Assembly: GCF_014203115.1 (NCBI RefSeq)
Contig: NZ_JACHIJ010000013.1
Location: 1-36,924 of the forward strand
Direction of reading: 5' to 3'
Origin: Afipia massiliensis
GTDB taxonomy: Bacteria > Pseudomonadota > Alphaproteobacteria > Rhizobiales > Xanthobacteraceae
Length of the DNA stretch: 36,924 nucleotides
Of the stretch, positions 1-7,840 are shown in pieces. The notes under the pieces were generated by a model that made no database searches, was not told where the DNA came from, and was given only the letters and a program-made list of their open reading frames with translations. Positions within the stretch are counted from its first letter, which is position 1. Each line of letters starts with the position of its first letter. Made by a program: the position numbers and the translations under genes.

Positions 1-95
1 GTCTCATCGTCCGTTCCTTTGAAAGGCTACGATGACCCAGAAAACCTCCTCTCTCAATTAGCCCAATTCTGTCTCATTGGTGCTGACGCCGAACA
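1..95 (-). mobile_element. Insertion-sequence end, outward-facing (left copy)
   Basis: These 95 bases are the exact reverse complement of 36830-36924. The inner boundary is CA at 94-95 (TG at 36830-36831 in the other copy), and the flanking sequences then diverge at once, so the inner edge is a true element terminus. Read outward, it has a good ribosome binding site (aggaacgg) and an ATG followed by AGAC at the very end, the expected position of a transposase start. The leader layout and the Met-Arg start recall IS21-family istA, but too little is present to assign the family. The rest of the element lies outside the window. Confidence 0.75.
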
Positions 96-139
96 ATGAT
101 GTCACGGGCGTCGTCGTCGGTCAGCCGCGGCGATCAAAC

Positions 140-817
140 TCAAATTGTGGTACGGCGGGGGCGCGCCCTTTTGTGACGAATTCCAAACTTGCTCAGGGTG
201 TCGGAGATCTTTTGCTCCGATACAACTTTGCTGTTCGGATTATGCTTGAGCAGATCGCCCTGTATCACCTTCAGAAACGGAACGTTATCTAGGTCTCGAA
301 GAGCACTGTAATTGAGGAGGTTCAGTTCGCGCGCGGTAGCAACCAAATCGGGGACATCAAAACCGGCCGGAAGAGCGTAACACCGATCCTCCGCCTTGGC
401 CGATGAAATCGTCTGATGAACGATCCGCCAATCAAGGTCGGTGGTTTCGTAAGGCAACTTCGCCGGAGCAATTTGAACTGCTCGGATAACCCTGCCGTCG
501 ATCAGGGTCGCATTGACATCGCTGTCAACTATGGCATCCGCCAACTCAGTGGTGTCGAAATCGATCAACTCCGACCGATATCTGGCATGGCATGTTTTTG
601 AGCTGCGCAACCAAACTGTGTAAACGTGGCGATTACCGCGCTCGAAAAATAATCCAGTAAGAGTGACGGTCTCGCCGGACGGCAGCGTCAGATCACCACA
701 TGTTATCCTAGCTTGATCGCCGGACTGAAAGCCTGCCTCGTCGCTGAGCGTCGCGATCGCGTCTGCCACAGATAGCAGATAGGGCTTGCAGTCGCTGAGG
801 TTGATGTGGACCGTCAT
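140..817 (-). CDS. Hypothetical protein, 225 aa
   Basis: I do not recognise the family. The product is soluble-looking, with no signal peptide or membrane segment. An acidic N-terminal two thirds is followed by a basic tail rich in Lys and Arg (HKRARPRR near the C-terminus), which suggests nucleic-acid contact, but that is a guess. A purine-rich GGGGGC precedes the ATG at 817. The stop is only about 45 bases from the IS boundary at 95, so the gene appears complete and the IS landed just behind it. Base composition is more AT-rich than the catabolic genes further on, consistent with separate acquisition. Confidence 0.6.
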   Translation of the reverse strand: MTVHINLSDCKPYLLSVADAIATLSDEAGFQSGDQARITCGDLTLPSGETVTLTGLFFERGNRHVYTVWLRSSKTCHARYRSELIDFDTTELADAIVDSDVNATLIDGRVIRAVQIAPAKLPYETTDLDWRIVHQTISSAKAEDRCYALPAGFDVPDLVATARELNLLNYSALRDLDNVPFLKVIQGDLLKHNPNSKVVSEQKISDTLSKFGIRHKRARPRRTTI

Positions 818-916
818 ATTTAGCCCCCAAGGTTATGAAGATTCTCAGGTTGGGGAAATCGGTGTTCAAATGTCAAGAACTGATCCGCCGGCTCCGTTGT
901 GATCGCTCCGTGAGCT

Positions 917-944
917 CTTTTCGCATAATGACGCGTTATGGAAT
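917..944. promoter_or_regulatory. Palindromic 28-bp motif, copy 1
   Basis: This stretch matches 15195-15222 at 23 of 28 positions: both read CTTTTCGCRTAATGA, four variable bases, then TTATGGAAT. It contains the 17-bp inverted repeat CATAA-N7-TTATG at 924-940. It lies between the divergent gene at 140-817 and the small gene at 989, a position that suits an operator. The cognate regulator is not known. Confidence 0.45.
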
Positions 945-988
945 GGCCAGCGAACGATGTGGAAAAATCGATTTCCATAGCGTAGATT

Positions 989-1144
989 ATGACTATGAGC
1001 TCAATTGTAAAATGTGAACAATGCCACGCTCTTTATGAGCGCACGCTAATCGAGGTGCCTTTTCTAGATAAGGGCAATTATAACTGTAATTGCGGGTACG
1101 AGATCGAAACTTGGAGCAGTTCTCGTGTTCAAGAAGCTCAATGA
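989..1144 (+). CDS. Small zinc-ribbon protein, 51 aa
   Basis: The frame encodes 51 residues with two cysteine knuckles: C-x2-C (KCEQC, residues 9-12) and C-x-C-G (CNCG, residues 33-36). Between them is a stretch ending in PFLDKGNYNC, and after them comes a Trp-Ser-x-Ser-Arg-Val tail. The spacing and the tail match a family of roughly 50-residue zinc-ribbon proteins common in proteobacteria; function is unknown. An internal ATG at 995 is an alternative start. A hairpin (1148-1163) follows the stop by three bases, which supports a real transcription unit. The first reported Cys pair is canonical; the second is one residue shorter than the usual C-x2-C. Confidence 0.62.
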   Translation: MTMSSIVKCEQCHALYERTLIEVPFLDKGNYNCNCGYEIETWSSSRVQEAQ

Positions 1145-1147
1145 TTT

Positions 1148-1163
1148 GCCGGACGTGTCCGGC
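1148..1163 (+). terminator. Hairpin after the zinc-ribbon gene
   Basis: GCCGGACGTGTCCGGC forms a perfect inverted repeat (six base pairs closing a CGTG loop) immediately after the stop at 1144. There is no strong U tract behind it, so termination would be inefficient or factor-assisted. Confidence 0.4.
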
Positions 1164-1440
1164 GTCAAATGATCGTAAATTCAGAGACAGTGCTTGCCGA
1201 AAAAACATTCACGTCTTCGAGCAAACACGCTTGTTTTCTCGTGAGGAATTAAAAGTATCTTGATACCGAATGCTTGCGGTCGATATTACCGCGGCTGCTC
1301 CTAGCGCGCTGATTGCTAAACAGGCGGCTTCACCGTCCTTCTGGTTGGGCAAGGCATTTGTGGACTATCGCCGATAAGGTCTGATCCAAAGTCCAATGAT
1401 TCACACCGAAGCTATCTGCGCTGAGCGAACTTCGGCAATG
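1164..1440. other. Intergenic, no gene seen
   Basis: No convincing coding frame was found on either strand. The region includes a short inverted repeat AAACA-CGCT-TGTTT near 1227-1240 and otherwise nothing I can assign. It is the leader-side spacer of the molybdenum hydroxylase operon. Confidence 0.4.
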
Positions 1441-1468
1441 TTGACATATGCCATATTAGTCTAATAAT
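1441..1468 (+). promoter_or_regulatory. Sigma-70-like promoter with overlapping palindromes
   Basis: A consensus -35 TTGACA (1441-1446) is followed after 16 bases by AATAAT (1463-1468). Between and over them lie two perfect odd palindromes, ATATG-C-CATAT (1446-1456) and ATTAG-T-CTAAT (1455-1465). The second covers the spacer and the -10, a typical repressor position. The first gene of the operon starts 65 bases downstream. The TAG-N-CTA core recurs at 7777-7783. The tandem HxlR protein encoded at the end of this gene group is the natural candidate regulator (inference). Confidence 0.5.
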
Positions 1469-1532
1469 GCAAGTCACCGTCGATCTCATTTTCATTTGAA
1501 TAATATCCTGGGTCGGTTGAGGGGGCCGCGTA

Positions 1533-2408
1533 ATGAAGCCAGCGGTTTTTGATTATGTCCGCGCTGAAAGTGTGGAGCATGCCGTGCAAACGCTTGCTGC
1601 CGCAGGCGGAGATGGCAAGCTGATTGCGGGCGGACAGAGCTTAATGCCGATGATGAACTTTCGCTTGGTCCAACCATCTATCTTAGTGGATATTAATCGA
1701 ATTGTTGATCTCGATATTATACAGATTCGAGGCGCGAGGCTTTCTATTGGTGCGCTAGTCCGTCATCGTATGACGGGTGCAAGTGAGCTTGTTCAGCAGC
1801 ACATTCCTGTCCTTCATCACACAATGAAGCATGTGGCTCATCTAACAGTCCGAAATCGTGGCACGTTTTGTGGCAGCATTTGTCACGCTGATTCAGCAGC
1901 TGAGATGCCGATGATGTCACTCCTGCTCAATGGAATAATGCACATTGCATCGCCCCGAGGACGCCGCGAAGTTCCCGCGCAAGATTTCTTTATCGGCGCC
2001 ATGGCCACTGTGCTGGAGCCAGATGAGTTCGTCACAGAGGTCGAGGTCGATGTATTGCCCGGTGGAACGGGCTGGGGATTTCACGAATTCGCGCGGCGTC
2101 ATGGTGATTACGCCCTTGCCGCGGTCGCGGTCACAATGCAACGGCATGACTGCGCCGCATCGGGTGTCCGCATCGGAGTGATGGGTGTTGGGGAAATATC
2201 AATGCGGATGCCGCAGGTGGAGGAGATGCTCGAGGGTCGTGAGATCAATTCCGATCTTTTGAAAAAAGCCGTTGAGGCTCTTCAAGCGGAGCTTGAACCT
2301 AATTCCGATCTACATGCATCTGCAGATTACCGCCGACACTTAGCCGGAGCCCTTGCTGGTCGCGCTATAATCGATGCGTGGTCCCGATCGGAAAAGGGGA
2401 CAAAGTGA
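1533..2408 (+). CDS. Molybdenum hydroxylase FAD subunit (CoxM/CutM-like), 291 aa
   Basis: This is the medium, FAD-binding subunit of a xanthine-dehydrogenase-family molybdenum hydroxylase. It takes electrons from the iron-sulfur subunit and passes them to an acceptor in the cytoplasm. The two FAD-binding segments are visible: AGGQSLMPMMNFR near residues 32-44, and TVRNRGTFCGSICHADSAAE near residues 107-126, which corresponds to the family's TIGGS-hADPAAD loop. The length is normal (about 290). The ATG at 1533 follows GAGGGGG by about nine bases. It is the first gene of a three-gene unit and overlaps the next by four bases (GTGA). The substrate cannot be told from this subunit. Confidence 0.9.
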   Translation: MKPAVFDYVRAESVEHAVQTLAAAGGDGKLIAGGQSLMPMMNFRLVQPSILVDINRIVDLDIIQIRGARLSIGALVRHRMTGASELVQQHIPVLHHTMKHVAHLTVRNRGTFCGSICHADSAAEMPMMSLLLNGIMHIASPRGRREVPAQDFFIGAMATVLEPDEFVTEVEVDVLPGGTGWGFHEFARRHGDYALAAVAVTMQRHDCAASGVRIGVMGVGEISMRMPQVEEMLEGREINSDLLKKAVEALQAELEPNSDLHASADYRRHLAGALAGRAIIDAWSRSEKGTK

Positions 2409-2887
2409 GCAAGCGGGTGTCAATCACGGTGTCCGTGAATGGGCAATCCTACACGCAGCTTGTCGAGCCCCGCATGCTGCTGTCGGATTTCCTGCGTCAT
2501 GAACTCGGGCTCACTGGCACGCATGTCGGATGTGAGCATGGTGTTTGTGGGGCCTGCACGATTTTGCTCGACGGGCGTAGCGCGCGTTCCTGCCTAACGC
2601 TTGCGGTGCAGACGGACGGTGCCGACATTCAGACCGTCGAGGGGCTAGGAACGATTGAGCATCTCGGCCGTGTCCAGCAGGCTTTCCGCGATCATCATGG
2701 ACTACAGTGCGGTTTTTGTACGCCTGGTTTCGTGATGACCATCACGGACATGCTCCTGCATCACAGCCTCGACACCGATGACGAAATTCGTGAAGCTCTC
2801 TCGGGCAATATATGCCGGTGTACCGGTTACGAGCATATCGTCAACGCGGTGCGCGAACTGGCCAGGGAAAGGGCCTCGTTCAAGTGA
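2405..2887 (+). CDS. Molybdenum hydroxylase 2Fe-2S subunit (CoxS-like), 160 aa
   Basis: This small subunit carries two [2Fe-2S] clusters and links the molybdopterin centre to the FAD. The N-terminal plant-ferredoxin-like cluster has GCEHGVCGACT plus a downstream SC. The C-terminal helical domain has LQCGFCTPG and NICRCTGY, giving the usual eight cysteines. I chose the GTG at 2405, preceded by AAAAGGGGAC and overlapping the FAD-subunit stop, which gives the normal length of about 160; a GTG at 2378 would add nine residues without support. The context is medium-small-large order, and the large subunit follows after 31 bases. Confidence 0.92.
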   Translation: MSKRVSITVSVNGQSYTQLVEPRMLLSDFLRHELGLTGTHVGCEHGVCGACTILLDGRSARSCLTLAVQTDGADIQTVEGLGTIEHLGRVQQAFRDHHGLQCGFCTPGFVMTITDMLLHHSLDTDDEIREALSGNICRCTGYEHIVNAVRELARERASFK

Positions 2888-2918
2888 GACTTCCTTCCAG
2901 TCACGCGAGGGTTCGGAC

Positions 2919-5309
2919 ATGAAACGTTTCGACTCATCGTCAGTCGAGATGCGACCCAAGATGGTCGGACAGAGGATCAAGCGCACGGAAGATCCGCGCC
3001 TGCTCGCGGGCGTTGGACGCTACGTCGACGATATGACCCCGAGCAAAACTCTTCACATGGCAATTCGCCGTAGCGATCAGCCGCATGCGCGGATCGTGAA
3101 GATCGATGCGGGCGAGGCGATTTCGGTGCCGGGTGTCTTTGCCGTCTTTAGCGCCGCCGATCTCGAGGATGAGGTGAAGCCGGCAGTTCCGATATCGACC
3201 ATGAAGAACTATTACGCGACGCCGATCTGGCCGCTCGCCCGTGGCAAGGTTCGGTATGTGGGCGAACCGGTCGTCGCCGTGCTCGCCGACAGCCGTTATG
3301 CAGCCGAAGATGCGCTCGAACATATTCATATTGAATACGAAGCGCTCCCGTTTGCAATTCGGCAGGTCGACGCGGTTGCGGATGACGCTCCGCTCCTGCA
3401 CGAGGAAGCGGGAACGAATGTCATTATTTCCCGCGAGTTCGCGCGCGGCGAAGTCGATAACGTGATCGCGCAGGCTCCGGTGACGGTCAGAGCGACATTC
3501 CGGATGACGCGAAAGACGGCCGTCTCGATTGAAAATAGGTCGTATCTCGCAGAATGGGATCGCCGCCGCCTCGCGCTGACGCTTCACTCCTCGACCAATA
3601 TCCCGGGTATTGTACGCGACGCATTGTCGAACTGCCTCGACCTGCCCGGAAACAGAATCCGCGTCGTCGCTCCGGATGTCGGTGGCAGCTTTGGCGGAAA
3701 GGGGTCGCTCTATCACGAGGAAATTCTAGTCTGTGCTCTCGCTCGAAAACTTGGGCGCCCGGTGAAGTATGTATGCGACAGGCTTGAGGATTTATCGGCG
3801 ACGAGTCAGGCCTTCGATCAGCTAATCGATGCAGAGCTTGCCGTGGATGAGGACGGCACGCTTCTTGGTCTGCGTGCTGACGTGATCGGGGACATCGGTG
3901 CCTATTCGATTTATCCCTGGACGGGGGCGCTTGAACCTGTGCAGGTCGTAAGTTTCCTGCCTGGCCCGTATCGTCTTCAGCATTACCGAGGCCGCGTGCG
4001 GGGCGTCCTGACGCCGAAGCCGCCGACGGGGCCTTATCGCGGCGTGGGCCGTCCCGCTTCGACCTTTGCGATGGAGCGGCTCATCGATATGGCCGCTCGC
4101 AAGATCGGAATGGATCCCGTTGAAATGCGGCGGCGCAATCTCGTGCGCGCGGAGGAGTTTCCGTATCGGACTGCATCGGGACTCATCTGGGATAAATCCG
4201 CGTTCCAGGAATGCCTGAGCGGAGCATGCGACCTCGCAGATTATCCCACACTTTTGCGCGAGCGCGACGACGCACGGGCTGAGGGACGCTGGGTCGGCAT
4301 CGGTCTGTCGAGCTACGCAGAACTGACTGGCATAGGCTCGCGCATTTCGGTTGCGCCCGGCATGCCGATTAATACCGGCACGGAGACATCTTCAATCCGC
4401 ATCGACGCAACCGGCGCAATTACCGCTGCGTTCGGCATTGCATCGCATGGTCAGGGCCTGGAAACCACGCTTGCGCAGGTCATAGCAGATGAATTGGGTT
4501 GCAGGCTGGAAGATGTGGAAATTCAGCATGGCGACAGCGCGTTGACGCCGGTGAGCAGCGGCACCTTCGCAAGCAGGTCAGCCGTGCTTGCCGGCGGGGC
4601 CGCGACGATGTCTTCCAGGGTGGTGAAAGCAAAAGTCCTGAAAGCCGCGGCTCATCTTATGAATGTGCCAGTCGACGATCTCGATGCTTCGGAAGGCCTT
4701 ATCTATGCGCGTAATTCGAATGTCTCGATGACATTCAAGGAGGTCGCGCATGCGGTATATTCACAGATGGGAAGAATTCCCCGAGAGCAGCGCGAAGACC
4801 TCATCGCATCGGAAACCTACGATCCCTATTTCGGAACGGCCTGTTCGTCCACGCATCTGGTCATGGTTGAAATTGATCCGCAGACCTATGGGGTGACAAT
4901 CCGCAAGTATGTCGTGGCTGAAGACTGCGGCCGCATTATTAATCCAATGATTGTCGACGGCCAGATTCAGGGCGCCGTGGCACAGGGCATTGGCGCTGCC
5001 TTGCTGGAAGAGATCGTGCATGATGAATCTGGCCAGGTCGTAACGGCAAGCCTTGCCGATTATCTCCTGCCGCTTGCAACGAACGTTCCAGACATCGGAA
5101 TTCTTCATATCGAGGCAGACCTTCCGAACAATATCGGAGGTTTCCGGGGGATGGGCGAGGGGGGGACTATCGGAGCGCCCGCCGCGATAGCGAATGCCAT
5201 CTCGGACGCGCTATCCCCCTTGGGGGTTGAAATCCACACGTTGCCGGCGACGCCCGAACGTATCTTTCAGTTGGTTCGATCCGCGACGCGAAACGCAGAG
5301 GGTGTATGA
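2919..5309 (+). CDS. Molybdenum hydroxylase large subunit (CoxL family), 796 aa
   Basis: This is the molybdopterin-cytosine-dinucleotide-binding catalytic subunit, which hydroxylates a carbon next to N or a carbonyl using water. Visible landmarks: GQRIKRTEDPRLLAG near the N-terminus, the GGSFGGKG loop at residues 255-262, GPYRGVGR near 371-378, and the catalytic glutamate of MGEGG at E747 followed by APAAIANAISDAL. The CO-dehydrogenase active-site loop AYRCSFR is absent; GPYRGVGR places it with aldehyde/N-heterocycle-type relatives, so this is not a CO dehydrogenase. The ATG at 2919 follows GAGGGTTCGG; an upstream in-frame ATG at 2778 would overlap the 2Fe-2S gene and is unlikely. Maturation factors (XdhC/CoxF type) are not in the window. 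Confidence 0.92.
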   Translation: MKRFDSSSVEMRPKMVGQRIKRTEDPRLLAGVGRYVDDMTPSKTLHMAIRRSDQPHARIVKIDAGEAISVPGVFAVFSAADLEDEVKPAVPISTMKNYYATPIWPLARGKVRYVGEPVVAVLADSRYAAEDALEHIHIEYEALPFAIRQVDAVADDAPLLHEEAGTNVIISREFARGEVDNVIAQAPVTVRATFRMTRKTAVSIENRSYLAEWDRRRLALTLHSSTNIPGIVRDALSNCLDLPGNRIRVVAPDVGGSFGGKGSLYHEEILVCALARKLGRPVKYVCDRLEDLSATSQAFDQLIDAELAVDEDGTLLGLRADVIGDIGAYSIYPWTGALEPVQVVSFLPGPYRLQHYRGRVRGVLTPKPPTGPYRGVGRPASTFAMERLIDMAARKIGMDPVEMRRRNLVRAEEFPYRTASGLIWDKSAFQECLSGACDLADYPTLLRERDDARAEGRWVGIGLSSYAELTGIGSRISVAPGMPINTGTETSSIRIDATGAITAAFGIASHGQGLETTLAQVIADELGCRLEDVEIQHGDSALTPVSSGTFASRSAVLAGGAATMSSRVVKAKVLKAAAHLMNVPVDDLDASEGLIYARNSNVSMTFKEVAHAVYSQMGRIPREQREDLIASETYDPYFGTACSSTHLVMVEIDPQTYGVTIRKYVVAEDCGRIINPMIVDGQIQGAVAQGIGAALLEEIVHDESGQVVTASLADYLLPLATNVPDIGILHIEADLPNNIGGFRGMGEGGTIGAPAAIANAISDALSPLGVEIHTLPATPERIFQLVRSATRNAEGV

Positions 5310-5433
5310 CACCATGTGTCGACCGTCACCTGTCGCTTGTTCTGAGATCGGTATTGGTATAATCGAGCATCAGCTTACAAATTCATCGTTCGATCTTTCC
5401 TGATGTCATAGATCGACGAACCTGAGCTATATA

Positions 5434-6486
5434 ATGGGGCTATCAGCAGCAGCTAAAGAAAAGCCCGTCAAATCATCGAAGAAAAAATCTCCGGTTCGCA
5501 AAGGACAGAAGCAAGCCATCGCGACCGAGAGGCGCTGTTCGATTGCAAGCACGGTCGGCATTTTATCGGACGCGTGGGCATTTCTGGTCATTCGGGAAGC
5601 GTTCTTCGGTGCCAAGCGTTTTGAGGAATTCCGCTCAGGTCTGGAGATTACGCGGGCGACGCTGACTGACAGGCTGAGGCGTCTGGTACACGAAGGAATT
5701 ATGAGGGAGTTCCCATATTCCAGTACGTTGAGCCGCGTCGAGTACAAGCTGACAAAGGCCGGGATCGAACTTTATCCGATGTTCATGTCGATGATGCAGT
5801 TCGGTGATCGCTGGCTCGAGACATCCAAAAGCGGCCCGCTTCAGCTCATTCATGAGAGTTGCAATTGCGTGAGCAAGCCAATCGTCACATGTTCCTGCTG
5901 TGAGCAGCGTTTCTCGGCGCGAGATGTGAGTTACGTGGACGGACCTGGTGCCGGGCGAATACCGGCGGAGGCGCCGCGACGATCGCGCCGCACGGCCGAC
6001 GATTTCATGCGCGGCCGCCCAAGTTCGGTTTCACGCACACTCGAAGTTATTGGAGACCGCTGGAGCTTCCTTATTCTTCGCGAGGCGTTTTACGGTCACA
6101 CGCGATTCGATCAGGTCCATTCGGAACTTGGTATCGCCACCAATATTCTGACCGATCGGTTAGCGCGTCTTGTTGATCACGGAGTGTTCCGGAAGGAAAT
6201 GTATCAGGATGCTCCGGAACGCTATGAGTATCTTCTCACGCCGATGGGAGCCGACCTGCACGGGCCTCTCTTGATGATCATGGCGTGGGGCGACCGCTGG
6301 CGGTCACAGGGCAGGCCGCCGATGCTGCTTCGTCACGACGCTTGCGAAAAGATTTTTACGCCGGTCGTCGTCTGCAACCGCTGCGGCGAGGCGATCAGTG
6401 CGTTCTCGATGAAGTACCGGATGCGCTACAACCCGGAGAAATTCGGAGGGCGCAAGAGCAGCCGGGCAGTGCCCGGCCGCATCTGA
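5434..6486 (+). CDS. Tandem HxlR-type regulator with two zinc-binding modules, 350 aa
   Basis: This protein is two HxlR winged-helix domains in one chain. Each half contains an SDAWAFLVIREAFFG / GDRWSFLILREAFYG helix, a TDRL(R/A)RLV recognition helix and a YxLT wing, near residues 35-125 and 200-295. Each half is followed by a module with identical spacing H-x2-C-x9-C-x2-C (HESC...CSCC and HDAC...CNRC), which probably binds zinc. Single-domain HxlR proteins of about 110-160 residues act as homodimers, so this reads as a fused dimer. It sits 124 bases behind the first Mo hydroxylase and converges on the substrate-binding-protein gene with a 15-base gap. The ATG overlaps a TATAAT-like sequence, so a leaderless transcript or a later start is possible. 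It is probably the local effector-sensing regulator. Confidence 0.85.
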   Translation: MGLSAAAKEKPVKSSKKKSPVRKGQKQAIATERRCSIASTVGILSDAWAFLVIREAFFGAKRFEEFRSGLEITRATLTDRLRRLVHEGIMREFPYSSTLSRVEYKLTKAGIELYPMFMSMMQFGDRWLETSKSGPLQLIHESCNCVSKPIVTCSCCEQRFSARDVSYVDGPGAGRIPAEAPRRSRRTADDFMRGRPSSVSRTLEVIGDRWSFLILREAFYGHTRFDQVHSELGIATNILTDRLARLVDHGVFRKEMYQDAPERYEYLLTPMGADLHGPLLMIMAWGDRWRSQGRPPMLLRHDACEKIFTPVVVCNRCGEAISAFSMKYRMRYNPEKFGGRKSSRAVPGRI

Positions 6487-6501
6487 CGTCTCAATGTTCG
6501 A

Positions 6502-7713
6502 TCACTTCTTGACCAATGCGCACTTGCTTTCCGAAAGCGGGCGGAAAGCTTCATTCTCGGGAATGACCGCGCGAAGCTTGTAGTAGTCCCACGCGTACTT
6601 CGACTCTGACGGCTTCTTCACCTCATAGAGATACATGTCGTGAACGAATCGCCCATCTTCGCGGAGGCGGCCGTTCTTGGCAAAAAAGTCGTTCACAGGC
6701 AGTTCGCGCATCTTTGCCATGACGGACTTTGCTTCATCGGTTCCGGCAGCTTTGATGGCGTTCAGGTAGTGCATGGTTGAAGAGTAATCGCCTGCGTCGC
6801 CCATGTTGGGCATACGCTTCAGCCGCTCATAGAAACGCTTTGCGAACGCGCGTGTATCATCGTCGCGGTCCCAATAGAATCCGTTGGTGAGAACGAGTCC
6901 TTGCGCAAGCGGCAGGCCCATCGCATGGACGTCGTTGATCCAGACAAGAAGCCCTGCGATGGTTTGCTTGCCGCCATCCGTCAACCCGAATTCCTTGGCG
7001 GATTTCACCGCATTGATGAATACGGTGCCTGATCCCGCAATTGCGACGACCTTTGCTTTTGAAGCCTGTGCCTGAAGCAGAAAAGAGGAGTGGTCTGAGG
7101 TATCCATCGGATACCGCAATGCACCCGAAACCGTTCCTCCGTTCGCTTTCACGATCGCCGACGTGTCGATTTCGAGCGCGTGCCCAAACGCGTAATCGGC
7201 CGTCAGGAAATACCAGCTGTCCAGCTTCTCTTTCATGAGAGCCTTGGCCGTACCCTGAGCCAAGGCGTACGTGTCATAAACGTAGTGAATGCTGTTCGTG
7301 GTGCAGGAATCGTTTGTCAGCCTTGAAGATCCGGAGGTCGTGACGACCGCGATCCGGTTCTTTTCCTGCGCGATATTCGTGACTGCAAGCGCAATCGATG
7401 AATTGACGAGGTTGGCGATGAGGTCAACCTTTCCGACATCGTACCATTCGCGCGCTTTGGCAATCGCGACTTCATTCCGGTTCTGATGATCGGCTGCGAT
7501 GACTTCAACAGGCTTGCCTAAAACTTTTCCGCCAAAATCCTCGACAGCCATTTTAACGGCGGTGACAGCGCCTTCTCCGGATTCGTGAGAAAACTGTCCC
7601 GATAAATCCGTCAGCACGCCGATGCGGACCACATCATCTGAAATCGTCGTCTGAGCGTGCGTGTAGCCGGTAAAAGTTGCCAACGCAGCCAGAGCTAGAA
7701 TTGCAGTTCTCAT
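6502..7713 (-). CDS. ABC transporter substrate-binding protein, LivK-like, 403 aa
   Basis: This is a periplasmic binding protein of the branched-chain amino acid / amide / aromatic-acid type (Peripla_BP_6 family). It has a clear Sec signal peptide with hydrophobic core and cleavage after THA (residues 1-20), then TTISDDVVRIGVLTDLSG, the family's conserved first strand. Length is normal. The ribosome binding site GGGAGG lies five bases before the ATG at 7713. It is divergent from the operon carrying the matching ATPases and permeases (7841-11240), so it probably delivers substrate to that importer. In soil alphaproteobacteria, members in catabolic clusters bind aromatic or heteroaromatic acids as often as amino acids; the ligand here is unknown. 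Confidence 0.9.
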   Translation of the reverse strand: MRTAILALAALATFTGYTHAQTTISDDVVRIGVLTDLSGQFSHESGEGAVTAVKMAVEDFGGKVLGKPVEVIAADHQNRNEVAIAKAREWYDVGKVDLIANLVNSSIALAVTNIAQEKNRIAVVTTSGSSRLTNDSCTTNSIHYVYDTYALAQGTAKALMKEKLDSWYFLTADYAFGHALEIDTSAIVKANGGTVSGALRYPMDTSDHSSFLLQAQASKAKVVAIAGSGTVFINAVKSAKEFGLTDGGKQTIAGLLVWINDVHAMGLPLAQGLVLTNGFYWDRDDDTRAFAKRFYERLKRMPNMGDAGDYSSTMHYLNAIKAAGTDEAKSVMAKMRELPVNDFFAKNGRLREDGRFVHDMYLYEVKKPSESKYAWDYYKLRAVIPENEAFRPLSESKCALVKK

Positions 7714-7760
7714 GAATTCCTCCCCTTCTCTTGTTTGATTGGCCCGCGACGAAACTATTC

Positions 7761-7796
7761 CGCAAGCTTGCGTAACTAGACTATCTTTGCTATGAC
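7761..7796 (+). promoter_or_regulatory. Divergent promoter region with 12-bp palindrome
   Basis: CGCAAGCTTGCG (7761-7772) is a perfect palindrome, extended to 18 bases (7758-7775, TT...AA ends) with one mismatched pair. Overlapping it is a weak plus-strand promoter, TTGCGT (7768-7773) with 17 bases to TATGAC (7791-7796). A TAG-A-CTA core at 7777-7783 resembles the palindrome at 1455-1465. The location between the substrate-binding protein and the long operon suits a regulator controlling both directions. Confidence 0.4.
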
Positions 7797-7840
7797 GATG
7801 TCAATAATGCCGTGCTTCTCGCGCGGAGCAAAAAAGCCAA

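Noticed and set aside
835..1017. 60-codon plus-strand frame
   Set aside because: It overlaps the zinc-ribbon frame and the palindromic motif, with no ribosome site or recognisable sequence.
2940..3716. 258-codon minus-strand frame
   Set aside because: It is the shadow of the molybdenum hydroxylase large subunit; no ribosome site and no recognisable domain.
2919..5309. CO dehydrogenase (coxL) identity
   Set aside because: The CO-specific AYRCSFR loop is absent; the loop is GPYRGVGR, so only membership in the wider Mo hydroxylase family is claimed.
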